This document shows positions 26,510 to 35,541 of a stretch of DNA of 64,000 nucleotides, piece after piece. The translations under genes were made by a program, and so were the position numbers. Position 1 is the first letter of the stretch; every line of letters starts with the position of its first letter. Below the pieces are notes generated by a model. That model saw only the letters and a program-made list of their open reading frames with translations. It ran no database searches and was not told where the DNA came from. Origin of the DNA: Halorubrum aethiopicum (GTDB lineage: Archaea; Halobacteriota; Halobacteria; Halobacteriales; Haloferacaceae); NCBI RefSeq assembly GCF_001542905.1, contig NZ_LOAJ01000001.1:2356001-2420000 (forward strand), given 5' to 3'.

Positions 26510-28378
26510 ATGAGCGAGTACGACCACGAGGAGTTGGGCCTCGTCGCCGGGCTGGAGATCCACCAGCAGCTCGACACGGCGACGAAGCTGTTCTGTGACT
26601 CCCCGACCGTCGAGCGCGACCCCGCCGAGGCCGACCGGGAGATAACCCGGCGGCTCCACCCGACCAAGAGCGAACTGGGCGAGCTCGACCAAGCCGCCCT
26701 AGAGGAGAGCCGCGTCGACCGCGAGTTCACCTATCTCGCGTACGACACGACCTGCCTGGTCGAGGAGGACGACGAGCCGCCGAGGCGGATCGACGAGGAG
26801 GCGCTGTCGGTCGCGCTCCAGATCGCCGACCTCCTCGACGTGAGCGTCGTCGACCAGGCGCACGTGATGCGAAAGCTCGTGATCGACGGCTCGAACACCT
26901 CCGGCTTCCAGCGGTCGATCCTGCTCGGACAGGACGGCGAGATCGAGACGGACGACGGGAGCGTCTCCATCGAGGACCTCATGCTCGAGGAGGAGTCGGC
27001 CAAACGGGTCGAGGAGACCGACGACGGCGTCGTCTACTCGCTCGACCGCCTCGGCGTCCCGCTCGTCGAGATCGGCACCGGTCCGGACATCACCAGCCCC
27101 GAACAGGCGAAGGAGGCGGCCGAGCGGATCGGCATGCTGTTGCGATCGACGGGGGCGGTGAAACGCGGACTCGGCACGATCCGTCAGGACGTCAACGTCT
27201 CGATCGTCGAAGGGGCGCGCGTCGAGGTGAAGGGCGTCCAGGATCTGGCGGGGATCGAGGACATCGTCCGCGGCGAGGTCGGCCGGCAGGCCGAACTGCT
27301 CGCGATCCGCGACGAGCTCGAGGACCGCGGCGCGAGCGTCGGCGACGTTTCGGACGTCACCGACGTCCTCGCCGACACCGATTCCGGGGTGATCCGAGGC
27401 GCGCTCGACTCGGGCGGGAAGGTGACGGCGGTCCCGCTGTTCGGCTTCGACGGGCTCGTGGGCCGAGAGATCCAGCCGGACCGGCGGCTCGGCACGGAGC
27501 TTTCTGACCACGCGAAACGTCACGGCGCGGGCGGGATCTTCCACACCGACGAGCTGCCCGCCTACGGCGTGACCGAGGCCGAGGTCGACGCGCTCCGCGA
27601 GGCGGTCGGCGCGGGCGAGGACGACGCGGTGGCGATCGTCGCCGCCGATCCGGAGACCGCGGACCTCGCGATCGAGGCCGCCGCGGAGCGCGCGGCCGCC
27701 GCGATCGAGGGCGTCCCCGAGGAGACCCGCGGCGCGAACGACGACGGCACCACGCGCTACCTCCGGCCGCTTCCCGGCGCGGCGCGAATGTACCCCGAGA
27801 CGGACGTGCCGCCGGTCGAGCCCGACCCCTCGGACGTCGATCGACCTGAGCTGCTCGACGAGAAGACCGACCGGTACGTGGAGGCGTTCGGGCTCGACCG
27901 CGGGCTCGCGGAGCAGGTCGCCTTCGGCCGCCGGTTCCCGCTGTTCGAGACCGCCGTCGACCGCGGGATCGACCCCACCTTCGCCGCCTCGACGCTGGAG
28001 TCGACGACGACGGAGATCCGCCGGGACGGCGCGCCGGTCGAGAACCTGACGGACGACCACTTCCTCGCGGTCTTCGAGCTGGTCGAGGAGGGCGACCTCG
28101 CGAAGGAGGGCGTCCCGGAGGTGCTGGCGACGCTCGCCGAGGAGCCCGACCTGACCGCGGCCGAGGCCGTCGAGGAGGCGGGTCTCTCGGGCGTGAGCGA
28201 CGAGGCGGTCCGCGAGGCGGTCCGCGAGGTCGTCGAGCGCAACGCCGACCAGGTCGAAGCCGAGGGGATGGGCGCGTTCTCCGGGCTGATGGGCGAGGCG
28301 ATGGGCGCGCTCCGCGGGAAGGCGGACGGCGAGGTCGTCTCCGACGCGCTCCGCGAGGAGATCGGAAAGCGCTCGTAG
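26510..28378 (+). CDS. gatE: Glu-tRNA(Gln) amidotransferase subunit E
   Basis: A 622-residue archaea-specific GatE, the tRNA-binding and kinase subunit that works with GatD to turn Glu-tRNA(Gln) into Gln-tRNA(Gln). The GatB/GatE catalytic core is seen in LVAGLEIHQQLDTATKLFC, FQRSILLGQDG, GVPLVEIGTGPDITSPEQA and GTIRQDVNVSI. The GAD insertion domain, shared with bacterial AspRS, lies around residues 290-410 and marks GatE rather than GatB. The C-terminal YqeY-like helical region ends GVVSDALREEIGKRS-like. It is flanked by inverted copies A and B of the structured element. gatD is not in the window. Confidence 0.94.
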   Translation: MSEYDHEELGLVAGLEIHQQLDTATKLFCDSPTVERDPAEADREITRRLHPTKSELGELDQAALEESRVDREFTYLAYDTTCLVEEDDEPPRRIDEEALSVALQIADLLDVSVVDQAHVMRKLVIDGSNTSGFQRSILLGQDGEIETDDGSVSIEDLMLEEESAKRVEETDDGVVYSLDRLGVPLVEIGTGPDITSPEQAKEAAERIGMLLRSTGAVKRGLGTIRQDVNVSIVEGARVEVKGVQDLAGIEDIVRGEVGRQAELLAIRDELEDRGASVGDVSDVTDVLADTDSGVIRGALDSGGKVTAVPLFGFDGLVGREIQPDRRLGTELSDHAKRHGAGGIFHTDELPAYGVTEAEVDALREAVGAGEDDAVAIVAADPETADLAIEAAAERAAAAIEGVPEETRGANDDGTTRYLRPLPGAARMYPETDVPPVEPDPSDVDRPELLDEKTDRYVEAFGLDRGLAEQVAFGRRFPLFETAVDRGIDPTFAASTLESTTTEIRRDGAPVENLTDDHFLAVFELVEEGDLAKEGVPEVLATLAEEPDLTAAEAVEEAGLSGVSDEAVREAVREVVERNADQVEAEGMGAFSGLMGEAMGALRGKADGEVVSDALREEIGKRS

Positions 28379-28448
28379 AGTTCCCAACTCGATCCGGGAT
28401 CTCTCTCCGCTCATTACAGCCGAAGGAGTGAGCGATCGCCGGAGCGGT

Positions 28449-28760
28449 GGCGCGCCGGTGAGCGGGCCGAAGGCCCGCGAACCGCCCGCGAGGGACGCGA
28501 CGACCGAAGGGAGTCGCGAGGCTGGGGAGGTGTGAGGTGCGGGGCGGTTGCGTTCCCGCGAGCGAAGCGAGCGGGAGCATGGAAGTCGCAGCCCGCGCAG
28601 CGAACGGAGTGAGCGAGCAGGACCGTCTTCCAGTGGTCGGGTGGGACTCAAAGGGGCAGCCGGCTCCGGGAAGACGGCCGAAGCAAGCACCGCAGGAGCG
28701 AGCAATGCGAGCGACGAGGAGCACAGCGAGGCCCTCAACCGGAGCCGGCTGGGGCTTTGG
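28449..28760 (-). repeat. structured dispersed element, copy B (inverted)
   Basis: Read on the minus strand this has the same blocks as copy A: CCAAAGCCCCAGCC, a stem, GCGGTGCTT, CTGCCCCTTTGAGTCCCACC, TCACACCTCCCCAGCCTCGC, a hairpin, CGCGTCCCTCGCGGGCGG, a GGGCC/GGCCC hairpin, TCACCGGCGCGCC. The outer stem (28658-28669 with 28739-28750, 12 bp perfect) has a different sequence from copies A and C yet still pairs. An extra hairpin of CCCGC GAGCG type is inserted at about 28555-28575. The 519-bp gap between gatE and the HTH gene holds only this element. Open frames across it look accidental. Confidence 0.75.
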
Positions 28761-28897
28761 TGGTGGTCACCGCGCCAGCAACGATCCCGTTCTCATCAGC
28801 CCGATCACTCACGAAACACCCGTCGTATAAGCACTCGAAATATAACGGCCGTTTCGGATGAAACCACATTCAAGAGACGTATTCAACGGAGTTCCGC

Positions 28898-29626
28898 TCA
28901 CCCGTCGAGATACGCGTCGACGAGCGCGGCCTCCGCCTTCCGGAGGTGTGCGCCCGCGGTCGACGACGAGCAGTCGAGCGCGTCGGCTACGTCCGCGACC
29001 GACCCGGTCCGCGGCACGTCGTAGTAGCCGATCCGCCGCGCCGCGCGGAGCGCCTCCGCCTGTCGGTCGGTCACCTCGACGCCCGCGAGCCGGCGGCCGC
29101 CGTCGTACGATCCGATCCGGTCGACATCGACGTCGATCGCATCCGGGAGCGCCGAGAACGCCCCCCGTAGCTGGTCCGCAGGACCGACGACGCCGATGGA
29201 GAGCCGCCCGTCCGGGCGGTACACGACCGGCGGGACCGAGAGAAACTCGGTCTCGAGGAACGCGCCGAGGAACGCGTCGAGGGGACCGTCGAGCGTCTCG
29301 TGTGCCTTCAGGTAGAACGTCTCGGGGTCGTCGTCCCCGTCGTTCCCGTCACCCCCGTCGTTCTCGTTGCCCCCGCCGTCTCCGTCGTCGGAGGCCGATT
29401 CGGTCGCCGGACTGACCTCGAATCGCTCGATCGAGTCGACGGTCCGCAGCCGTTCGAGGTACGGCTCCCGCGCGGCGGTGACCCGGAACAGCGTCGCGAG
29501 CGTCCCGTCGTCGAGCCGACGCCAGGTCAGAAGCTCCGAGCGCCACTCCCCGCCACCGTCGAGGAAGTCGTGCATCGGGTGCCGGATCGACGGCGGGAAT
29601 CGAAACTTCACGTGGACGTACCGCAT
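28898..29626 (-). CDS. Bat-type HTH transcriptional regulator
   Basis: A 242-residue regulator of the bacterio-opsin-activator HTH family. The N-terminal ligand-type domain begins MRYVHVKFRFPPSIRHPMHDFL and is interrupted at about 75-100 by an Asp/Gly/Asn low-complexity stretch. The C-terminal HTH reads VTDRQAEALRAARRIGYYDVPRTGSVADVADALDCSSSTAGAHLRKAEAALV, the typical HTH_10 sequence with the Y-x-x-P turn. It is divergent from the cytochrome P450 gene (135 bp between starts), so local control of that gene is likely. The effector is unknown. Confidence 0.88.
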   Translation of the reverse strand: MRYVHVKFRFPPSIRHPMHDFLDGGGEWRSELLTWRRLDDGTLATLFRVTAAREPYLERLRTVDSIERFEVSPATESASDDGDGGGNENDGGDGNDGDDDPETFYLKAHETLDGPLDAFLGAFLETEFLSVPPVVYRPDGRLSIGVVGPADQLRGAFSALPDAIDVDVDRIGSYDGGRRLAGVEVTDRQAEALRAARRIGYYDVPRTGSVADVADALDCSSSTAGAHLRKAEAALVDAYLDG

Positions 29627-29761
29627 GCGGGAGTCGTCGATCGCCGGCGACTTGAAGGTGCGATCCGGCTCGGGTGGGACTTACTCCGGCGCGGAGGGGT
29701 ACAAGAACGCACGGACGTGTCCGACCGAACCCTCAGCACGCCGTCGGGTCTATCGGGAGAC

Positions 29762-31228
29762 ATGAGCGACACGAGTTCACGATCCGACGACGGCGAGAAC
29801 TCTCCCGGCGCGGCGTGCCCGCCCGACCCGGACGGGCTTCCCGTCCTCGGCAACGTCCACGCACTCGCCGCCGACGCGCTCGAGTTCTACGAACGCCGGG
29901 CGGCCGAGCGCGGCGGCGTCGCTCGGTACGACGTGTTCGACACGGAGAGCTACCTCCTCACCGACCCCGACGCGATCCGGCGGGTCCTCGTCGACGAGCA
30001 CGCATGCTACGTGAAAGGCGAGATGCCCCGCGAGCAACTCGGCAACCTCCTCGGCGACGGGCTCTTCCTCGCGGAGGGAACGCGGTGGCGCGAGCAGCGG
30101 ACCGCGATGCGGTCGGCGTTCTTCCGCGAGCGCGTCGACGAGTACGGCGACGCCATGGTCGAGCACGCCCAGGGCGCGGCCGCCGACTGGGACGACGGCG
30201 ACGTCGTCGACGTCCACGAGGCGGCCACGGAGTACGCGTTCGCGGTCCTCGCGGAGAGCCTCCTCGGCGACGACATCGAGCGCGAACGCGAGACGGTGCG
30301 TGCGGCCGCGGCGAGCATCACCGAGCGGTTCGACATGCGACGGCTGACTTCCTTTCTGCCCGAGTGGATCCCGACGCCGGCGAACCGGCGGTATCGCCGG
30401 CGGCTCGACGCGCTACGGGGAGCGATCGAGGACCTCGTCGCCGAGCGACGCGCGGCGGGGCCGCCCGCCGATCCCGGATCGGCCGACGACCTGCTCGGGA
30501 CGCTCGTCGCGGCCGCGGAGCTCGGCGCGCTCGACGACGACGAGCTCGTCGACAACGCCGTGACGTTCCTCTTCGCCGGCCACGAGACGAGCGCGCTCGG
30601 GCTGAGTTACACCCTCCACGCGCTCGCGACGCGCCCCGACGTTCAGGATCGAGTCCGCGAAGAGGTCGCGGCGTTCGACGACGACCCGACGCCCGCCGAG
30701 GTCCGCGACTGTCCGGCGCTGACCGCCGCGGTCGACGAGGCGCTCAGGCTGTATCCGCCGGTTCACACCTTCTTCCGGGAGCCGACCGAGCCGGTGACGC
30801 TCGGCGGGTACCGGATCCCCGCCGGCGTGGTGGTGTCGCTCTCGCCGTGGGTGGTCCACCGCGACGACCGGTGGTGGGACGAACCGGAGACCTACCGGCC
30901 GGAGCGCTGGCTTCACGAGTCGTCGTCGGGGGAGGTTTCCGTGGGCGACGACACGTCGGGACCGGCCGTCGGCGAGCGGCCGGAGTACGCCTACTTCCCG
31001 TTCGGCGGCGGGCCGCGCCACTGTATCGGGATGCGGTTCGCTCGCCAGGAGCTGCGGCTCGCGACCGCGACGCTGCTCCGCCGGGTCCGGTTGGAGGCGG
31101 TCGACGAGGACCTGACGCTCCGCGCCAGCGCGAACACGCGGCCGGCGGGACCGGTTCGGGTCAGGATCCACGAACTGGACGGGGAGACGGCAACCGGCGA
31201 CGACCGGGTAGCAACCGGCGACGCCTAG
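29762..31228 (+). CDS. cytochrome P450
   Basis: A 488-residue soluble P450 monooxygenase. The I-helix oxygen-activation motif is LFAGHETSALGLSY, the ExxR motif of the K helix is DEALRLYPP, a PERW meander (YRPERWLHE) is present, and the haem loop is FGGGPRHCIGMRFA with the axial Cys. There is no N-terminal membrane helix. The ATG at 29762 is preferred over earlier in-frame starts, since MSDTSSRSDDGENSPGAACPPDPDGLPVLGNVH gives the normal P450 N-terminus. It resembles haloarchaeal and bacterial CYP174/CYP102-like fatty acid or terpenoid hydroxylases; the substrate is unknown. A redox partner is not adjacent. Its stop overlaps the convergent ZIP gene stop by 4 bp. Confidence 0.93.
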   Translation: MSDTSSRSDDGENSPGAACPPDPDGLPVLGNVHALAADALEFYERRAAERGGVARYDVFDTESYLLTDPDAIRRVLVDEHACYVKGEMPREQLGNLLGDGLFLAEGTRWREQRTAMRSAFFRERVDEYGDAMVEHAQGAAADWDDGDVVDVHEAATEYAFAVLAESLLGDDIERERETVRAAAASITERFDMRRLTSFLPEWIPTPANRRYRRRLDALRGAIEDLVAERRAAGPPADPGSADDLLGTLVAAAELGALDDDELVDNAVTFLFAGHETSALGLSYTLHALATRPDVQDRVREEVAAFDDDPTPAEVRDCPALTAAVDEALRLYPPVHTFFREPTEPVTLGGYRIPAGVVVSLSPWVVHRDDRWWDEPETYRPERWLHESSSGEVSVGDDTSGPAVGERPEYAYFPFGGGPRHCIGMRFARQELRLATATLLRRVRLEAVDEDLTLRASANTRPAGPVRVRIHELDGETATGDDRVATGDA

Positions 31229-32022
31229 ACGTACGCCAGCGGGACCATCACCGCCGCGCCGAGGAGGATCCCGCCGACGAGTTCGCGCTTGCCGCCGTAG
31301 GGGAGCCCCTCGCCGGCGTCGAGCGCCTCCGGGAGGAACTCCGTGAGCACGAGGTAGATCATCGCGCCGGCGGCGAAGCCGAAGCCGTACGGGAGGAACT
31401 CCCGGGCGATCCGGACGAACGCGAACGCGATCACCGCGCCGATCGGCTGCGGGAGACTCGAGAACACCGCCCACCACACCATCTTCCACTCGGGGACATC
31501 CATCGCCCGCAGCGGGATCGAGATCGCCGTCCCCTCGGGGACGTTGTGGATCGAGATCGCGAGCGTCATGAACACCGCGAGGGCGGGCACGGTGAACCCC
31601 AGAACGGAGACGCCGCCCTCCAGCCCGAGGTCGGCGAAGGAGACGCCGACGGCGACGCCCTCGGGGAAGCTGTGGACCGTGAGGACGCCGAGGATCAACA
31701 CGAGCTTGCGGAAGTCCGCCTCCTCGTACTGGTGGGGGTCGATGTCGGCGTCGAGGAGCACCTCGTGGGCCAGGATCACGAGGACGACGCCGGCGGCCAT
31801 CCCGACCGCGACCTCCCCGATCGTCCCCTCGGCGAGTCCCTCGTCGATCAGCCCGAACAGCGACGCGGTCACCATGATCCCGGAGGAGAGTCCCCAGAGA
31901 ACCACGTTTCCGCGGTCGCTGATGGACTCGAAGAAGAGGAAGGGAAGCGCGCCGAGCCCGGTCGCGAGCGCCGTGAGGAGTCCCGCGAGGAAGACGAACG
32001 CGAGGTTCTGGAGAAGGGCCAT
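31225..32022 (-). CDS. ZIP family metal transporter
   Basis: A 265-residue, eight-helix transporter from the ATG at 32020-32022 (MALLQNLAFVFLAGLLTALATG). The metal pathway is clear: VHSFPEGVAVGV in TM4 and SIHNVPEGTAI in TM5, matching the HxxPEG signatures of ZIP proteins, plus HEVLLDADIDPHQYEEAD in the loop. It probably imports Zn2+ or other divalent cations into the cytoplasm. It is convergent with the P450 gene, the two TAG stops sharing bases at 31225-31228. Confidence 0.92.
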   Translation of the reverse strand: MALLQNLAFVFLAGLLTALATGLGALPFLFFESISDRGNVVLWGLSSGIMVTASLFGLIDEGLAEGTIGEVAVGMAAGVVLVILAHEVLLDADIDPHQYEEADFRKLVLILGVLTVHSFPEGVAVGVSFADLGLEGGVSVLGFTVPALAVFMTLAISIHNVPEGTAISIPLRAMDVPEWKMVWWAVFSSLPQPIGAVIAFAFVRIAREFLPYGFGFAAGAMIYLVLTEFLPEALDAGEGLPYGGKRELVGGILLGAAVMVPLAYV

Positions 32023-32094
32023 CCGTGCGCGAACTTCTCCCCGCGACGACAAATCCGTGACGGACGAGGCCACCCGATCCGGATCGCGCCGGGC

Positions 32095-32148
32095 AGTCAG
32101 GGCCCGCCGGACGGTCAGGACCTGCCGGACGGTCAGGACCCGTCGCTC
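32095..32148. repeat. three 18-bp tandem repeats over the stop of the 5-FCL-like gene
   Basis: Units at 32095-32112, 32113-32130 and 32131-32148 follow RGTCAGGRCCYGCCGGAC. The third unit is within the coding end of the minus-strand gene at 32133, and its TCA is that gene's TGA stop. The two downstream units preserve the TCA. Confidence 0.7.
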
Positions 32149-32894
32149 GGTTCGGGCGCGCGCTCGGCCAGCACCGGGATCTCGGCCAGGCGCTCCGCGT
32201 CGAGCGCGTCCCAGTCGACGCCCGCGGGCCGCTCGGCGTCGCTTCCCGTTCGGACGACTCGCTCGGGCGTCACGACGAGATCGAGGGGAACGTCGTGGCG
32301 GTCGGGGTCGGGGAGTCGCGCCGCGTCGTCGACCGGCGAGGGCGGCTCGTCGACGACCTGGAGCTCGTGGACCGTCGTCACCACTACCGTGTCGTCGTCG
32401 ACGGCGTCGAGTTCGCGGAGGACGGCCCACTCGAGGTCGCTGTACCCCTCCCCCTTCCCGATCCGGGCCCCGTCCGTCCGCACCGCGACCGACCCGGAGA
32501 CGACGAGGTCGACGCGGGGCACGTCCTCGGGGGCGGTCGGGATCCCGTGATCGGAGATCCCCGAAACCGTCGTGGCCGCGTCGACGTCGTCGATCGCGGC
32601 GGGGTCGAGCCGGAGGAAGGGATCCGGATCGCGCAGTCGTGGCTGGGCCACGTAGACGGTCTTGCCGGCGCGGAGCGCGGCCCGGCGGACCGGGAGTTGC
32701 GGAGCGTCGGGGTTGGCCTTCACCGTCTCCGCGGACTCCCACTCGTGCGTCTCCGCGAGTCGGTCGCGGGCGTCGTCCGCGCCCGCGAAGTTCGGGATCC
32801 GGTCGTGCGGCGGGAAGGGGAACCGAGCGATCCCGCGGTCCTCGAGGGCGTCCCACACCGTCTGCCGGACCTGGCGTTTGGTCAGACGTTCCAT
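32133..32894 (-). CDS. 5-formyltetrahydrofolate cyclo-ligase family protein
   Basis: A 253-residue MTHFS/5-FCL-like NagB-fold protein. It starts MERLTKRQVRQTVWDALEDRGIARFPFPPHDRIPNFAGAD. The nucleotide/phosphate-binding part is VRTDGARIGKGEGYSDLEWAVLREL, the conserved G-R/K-GKGY-D motif, followed by VHELQVVD. It either converts 5-formyl-THF to methenyl-THF or is a related folate or thiamine-linked paralogue; haloarchaeal members are longer than bacterial ones (about 190) because of the middle DDVDAATTVSGISDHG region. A folate role would fit a genome with a glycine cleavage system. It is about 70 bp upstream of the two-domain halocyanin on the same strand, but separately spaced. Confidence 0.82.
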   Translation of the reverse strand: MERLTKRQVRQTVWDALEDRGIARFPFPPHDRIPNFAGADDARDRLAETHEWESAETVKANPDAPQLPVRRAALRAGKTVYVAQPRLRDPDPFLRLDPAAIDDVDAATTVSGISDHGIPTAPEDVPRVDLVVSGSVAVRTDGARIGKGEGYSDLEWAVLRELDAVDDDTVVVTTVHELQVVDEPPSPVDDAARLPDPDRHDVPLDLVVTPERVVRTGSDAERPAGVDWDALDAERLAEIPVLAERAPEPSDGS

Positions 32895-32964
32895 GTCGAC
32901 CGTGGGGTCGGCGACCGATTAAGCGATCCGGGGCGGCACCGGAGATCGACCGCGACCGACCACC

Positions 32965-33825
32965 TCACTCGACGACGATCGCGCCGCGGTGGCCGAGGGC
33001 GCGGTGGGGTCGACAGGCGTACCGGAACACGCCGGGTTCGTTGAAGGTGTGCTCGAAGTGGACGCCGGGTTCGACGGCGATCGATTCGGTCCGGACGTCC
33101 GCGTCCTCGAAGACGACGTCGTGGCCGCCTCCCTCGCCGGTCCACGCCCAGCGGACGGTCGTTCCGGCGGAGACCTTCACCGCGTGCGGCTCGAACGCGA
33201 AGTGGCCGCCGTTGCCGTCGGCTCCGGTGACGACCTCGACGAGGTCCTCGCCCGTCCGTTCGGTGATGGTCCCGTCGTACCCGTTCGTGTCGACCAGCCA
33301 CTCGTCGACCGCCGGGTACTCGCTGGAGGGAGCGGGCTCGGCGACGACGACGCCCTTCATCCCCGCGTCGGCCTGCGGCTCGCTCACGTAGCGATACGTG
33401 CCCGCGTCCTCGAAGGTGTGCTCGAACGTCGTTCCCGCCTCGGACTCGGCGGGGCCGCTGTCGAACTCGCCGTCGACCGCGACGACGTTGTGTTCGTCGT
33501 CGGCGTCGGTCCACTCCCACGTCACCGTCGTTCCCGGCTCGACCTTGACCGCCGGCGGCGAGAACGACTTCGAGTCGGCGACGTCGAGGTACACCGTCGG
33601 CGGGTCGTCGAACCGGAAGTCACGGACCTGCGGCGTCCGCGGGTCGTTGGCGGTCGCGAGCCAGTCGTCGAGCGGGTCGCCGTCGGCGGACGGATCGGCG
33701 TCGTGGTGATCTCCCGTCGTCTCCGCGCCCGCGTTCACGCTTCGGACGGCGTCGAAACCGACCAGAGCCCCGAGGCCCATGACTGTACTCGCTCCGAGGA
33801 ACGTTCGTCGATCACTGGAGGGCAT
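32965..33825 (-). CDS. two-domain halocyanin-like protein with altered copper sites
   Basis: A 286-residue exported cupredoxin. The N-terminus SSDRRTFLGASTVMGLGALVGF is a twin-arginine-type signal (DRRTFLG). Domain 1 (about 65-160) keeps the first His (DDEHNVVAV) and Met (AGMKGVVV), but the Cys/His positions read YRYVSEPQAD, so two copper ligands are lost. Domain 2 (about 175-286) keeps His (GGGHDVVFE), Cys and His (FRYACRPHRA), but the axial Met is replaced (LGHRG). Only domain 2 is likely to bind copper, probably with altered potential. It is divergent from the DUF4013 gene. Confidence 0.85.
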   Translation of the reverse strand: MPSSDRRTFLGASTVMGLGALVGFDAVRSVNAGAETTGDHHDADPSADGDPLDDWLATANDPRTPQVRDFRFDDPPTVYLDVADSKSFSPPAVKVEPGTTVTWEWTDADDEHNVVAVDGEFDSGPAESEAGTTFEHTFEDAGTYRYVSEPQADAGMKGVVVAEPAPSSEYPAVDEWLVDTNGYDGTITERTGEDLVEVVTGADGNGGHFAFEPHAVKVSAGTTVRWAWTGEGGGHDVVFEDADVRTESIAVEPGVHFEHTFNEPGVFRYACRPHRALGHRGAIVVE

Positions 33826-33966
33826 GTGCGCGTCAATATTTGCCGGACCGGGTACAAAACGTCATGGCGATTCCAGATTTCTTGGAATCGTCGCGTTCGA
33901 GCGCTCTCACGGACGATCCACGGACGATCGTTTCCGGTAGCGCGTCGTTCGTCTCGCGTCGCCGGA

Positions 33967-34002
33967 TCGTGTCGAGGTCTCGAGTCGTGTCGAGGTCTCG
34001 AG
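33967..34002. repeat. perfect 18-bp tandem duplication in a divergent promoter region
   Basis: TCGTGTCGAGGTCTCGAG occurs twice without a gap (33967-33984, 33985-34002) between the halocyanin start (33825) and the DUF4013 start (34075). Each unit ends in the palindrome CTCGAG, so the array could be a double protein-binding site. Confidence 0.7.
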
Positions 34003-34074
34003 CGAGGTTCCCGCGACGCGATCGACGCCGATTGTCGACCTACTTTTATATACTTCCTGTGAGATCTCTCGCTC

Positions 34075-34794
34075 ATGCTCGAAGACGGACTCTCGTACCC
34101 GGTTCGTGGCGACTGGATAGGCCGCATCCTCATCGGCGGGGTGTTGGGGTTCCTCTCGGTGCTTCTGCTCCCGGCGTTCGTCATACTCGGCTACCTCGTC
34201 CGGGTGCTCGAGACCACGGTGGAGGGCGCGGAGGACCCGCCGGAGTTCGAAGACTGGGGCGACCTCCTCGTGAAGGGGATCATCGGAACGGTCATCACCG
34301 TCGCGTACACGTTCGTTCCGGTGCTCGCGTACGCGATCCTGGTCTTTCTGGTCATCGGGACGGGCGGTGCGATCGGCGGCGACGCGGGCGCGATCGTGGG
34401 GATACTCGGCGTGCTGCTCGCGCTCGCGTTCCTGCCGGTGTTGCTGTTGGTCTACTATGCGGTTCCCGCCGCGTTGACCGCCTACGCGGCTCGCGGCGAG
34501 ATCGGCGCGGCCTTCGACGTCGATCTGTTGAAACCCACCCTGTTGAGCACCGACTACCTCGTGGCGATCCTCATGCCGCTCGTCGTCACCTTCGTCCTCT
34601 GGATCGCGACCGGGATCCTAGCGATCACGGTCGTCGGTCTGCTCCTCGTTCCCTTCCTCCAGTTCTACGGGCAGGTGGCGGTGTTCCGGATGTTCGGCGC
34701 CGCGTTCTCGGACCAGAGCGACGAGCTCGACGCCGGCTCCGCCGGGTCGGACGACGCCGGACCTGTGGACCCGACCGAGCCAGCGGCGAACTGA
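34075..34794 (+). CDS. DUF4013 polytopic membrane protein
   Basis: A 239-residue membrane protein. It opens MLEDGLSYPVRGDWIGRILIGG, the conserved cytoplasmic start of DUF4013 proteins, then has paired helices (VLGFLSVLLLPAFVILGYLVRVL; GIIGTVITVAYTFVPVLAYAILVFLV; ILGVLLALAFLPVLLLVYYAVPAALTAYA; DYLVAILMPLVVTFVLWIATGILAITVVGLLLVPFLQFY). PPEFEDWGDLLVKG is the usual intervening loop. An AT-rich TTTTATATACTT at 34043-34054 gives a strong TATA box about 25-30 bp upstream. It lies 50 bp before engB and could be co-transcribed with it. Function unknown. Confidence 0.82.
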   Translation: MLEDGLSYPVRGDWIGRILIGGVLGFLSVLLLPAFVILGYLVRVLETTVEGAEDPPEFEDWGDLLVKGIIGTVITVAYTFVPVLAYAILVFLVIGTGGAIGGDAGAIVGILGVLLALAFLPVLLLVYYAVPAALTAYAARGEIGAAFDVDLLKPTLLSTDYLVAILMPLVVTFVLWIATGILAITVVGLLLVPFLQFYGQVAVFRMFGAAFSDQSDELDAGSAGSDDAGPVDPTEPAAN

Positions 34795-34844
34795 ACGCGC
34801 CCCCACGACGCGCCCTTTAACCCGTTCGGCGGTCGAATGCCGGT

Positions 34845-35465
34845 ATGTTCGAAGACCGGCCGGACCGCGACGCGGAGGTCGTCCTCGTCGGACGGTCGAA
34901 CGTCGGGAAGTCGACGATCATGCGCGAGCTGACGGGCCACGACGTCTCCGTCGGGGGGAAACCCGGCGTGACCCGCCAGCCGAACCACTTCGACTGGGCG
35001 AGCGAGTCGTTCATGTTTACGGACCTCCCCGGCTTCGGCTTCATGTCCGGCGTCGAGGAGGACCGTCGCGAGCAGATCAAGACCGACGTGGTGCGGTACG
35101 TCGAGGAGAACGCGGAGCGGATCCTCGCGGGCATCGTCGTCGTCGACGGCAAGAGCGCGGTCGACATCATCGACCGCCACCGCGAGCGCGGGAACGTCCC
35201 GCACGACGTGGAGATGTTCGCGTTCCTCGAGGAGATAGGGGTCGACCCGATCGTCGCCGTGAACAAGACCGACAAGATCGACGACCTCGACGAGCGGCTG
35301 AACGAGATCTGTGACCGGCTCGGGCTGTATCCCCCGTGGCAGCAGTGGTCCGACACGGTCGCGCCGATCTGCGCGAAGCGCGGCGACATCGACGCGCTCG
35401 AGGAGTGTCTGCGCGACCGCTTTCACGACCACAACCGCGACGACCTGCTGAAGTTCGTCTCCTAG
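34845..35465 (+). CDS. engB: EngB-type GTP-binding protein
   Basis: A 206-residue TrmE-Era-EngA-EngB family GTPase. G1 is [12 protein letters not shown], the G2 threonine is in [11 protein letters not shown]3 is [10 protein letters not shown] and G4 is VNKTDKID. Length and motif order match YihA/YsxC (EngB), which helps large-subunit ribosome assembly in bacteria. The archaeal role is presumed similar but not established. TTTAACCC upstream may be its TATA box. It is followed by structured-element copy C. Confidence 0.9.
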   Translation: MFEDRPDRDAEVVLVGRSNVGKSTIMRELTGHDVSVGGKPGVTRQPNHFDWASESFMFTDLPGFGFMSGVEEDRREQIKTDVVRYVEENAERILAGIVVVDGKSAVDIIDRHRERGNVPHDVEMFAFLEEIGVDPIVAVNKTDKIDDLDERLNEICDRLGLYPPWQQWSDTVAPICAKRGDIDALEECLRDRFHDHNRDDLLKFVS

Positions 35466-35541
35466 ATCAAAAACGGGGTAGCATCAACGACCTCAGCCGA
35501 TCGGCGATACGAAGCGGGAATCACGATCGCGGAGAACACCG

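Noticed and set aside
28537-29024. Two plus-strand ORFs across structured element copy B
   Set aside because: The sequence follows the repeat's nucleotide blocks, not a protein family, and frames differ between copies.
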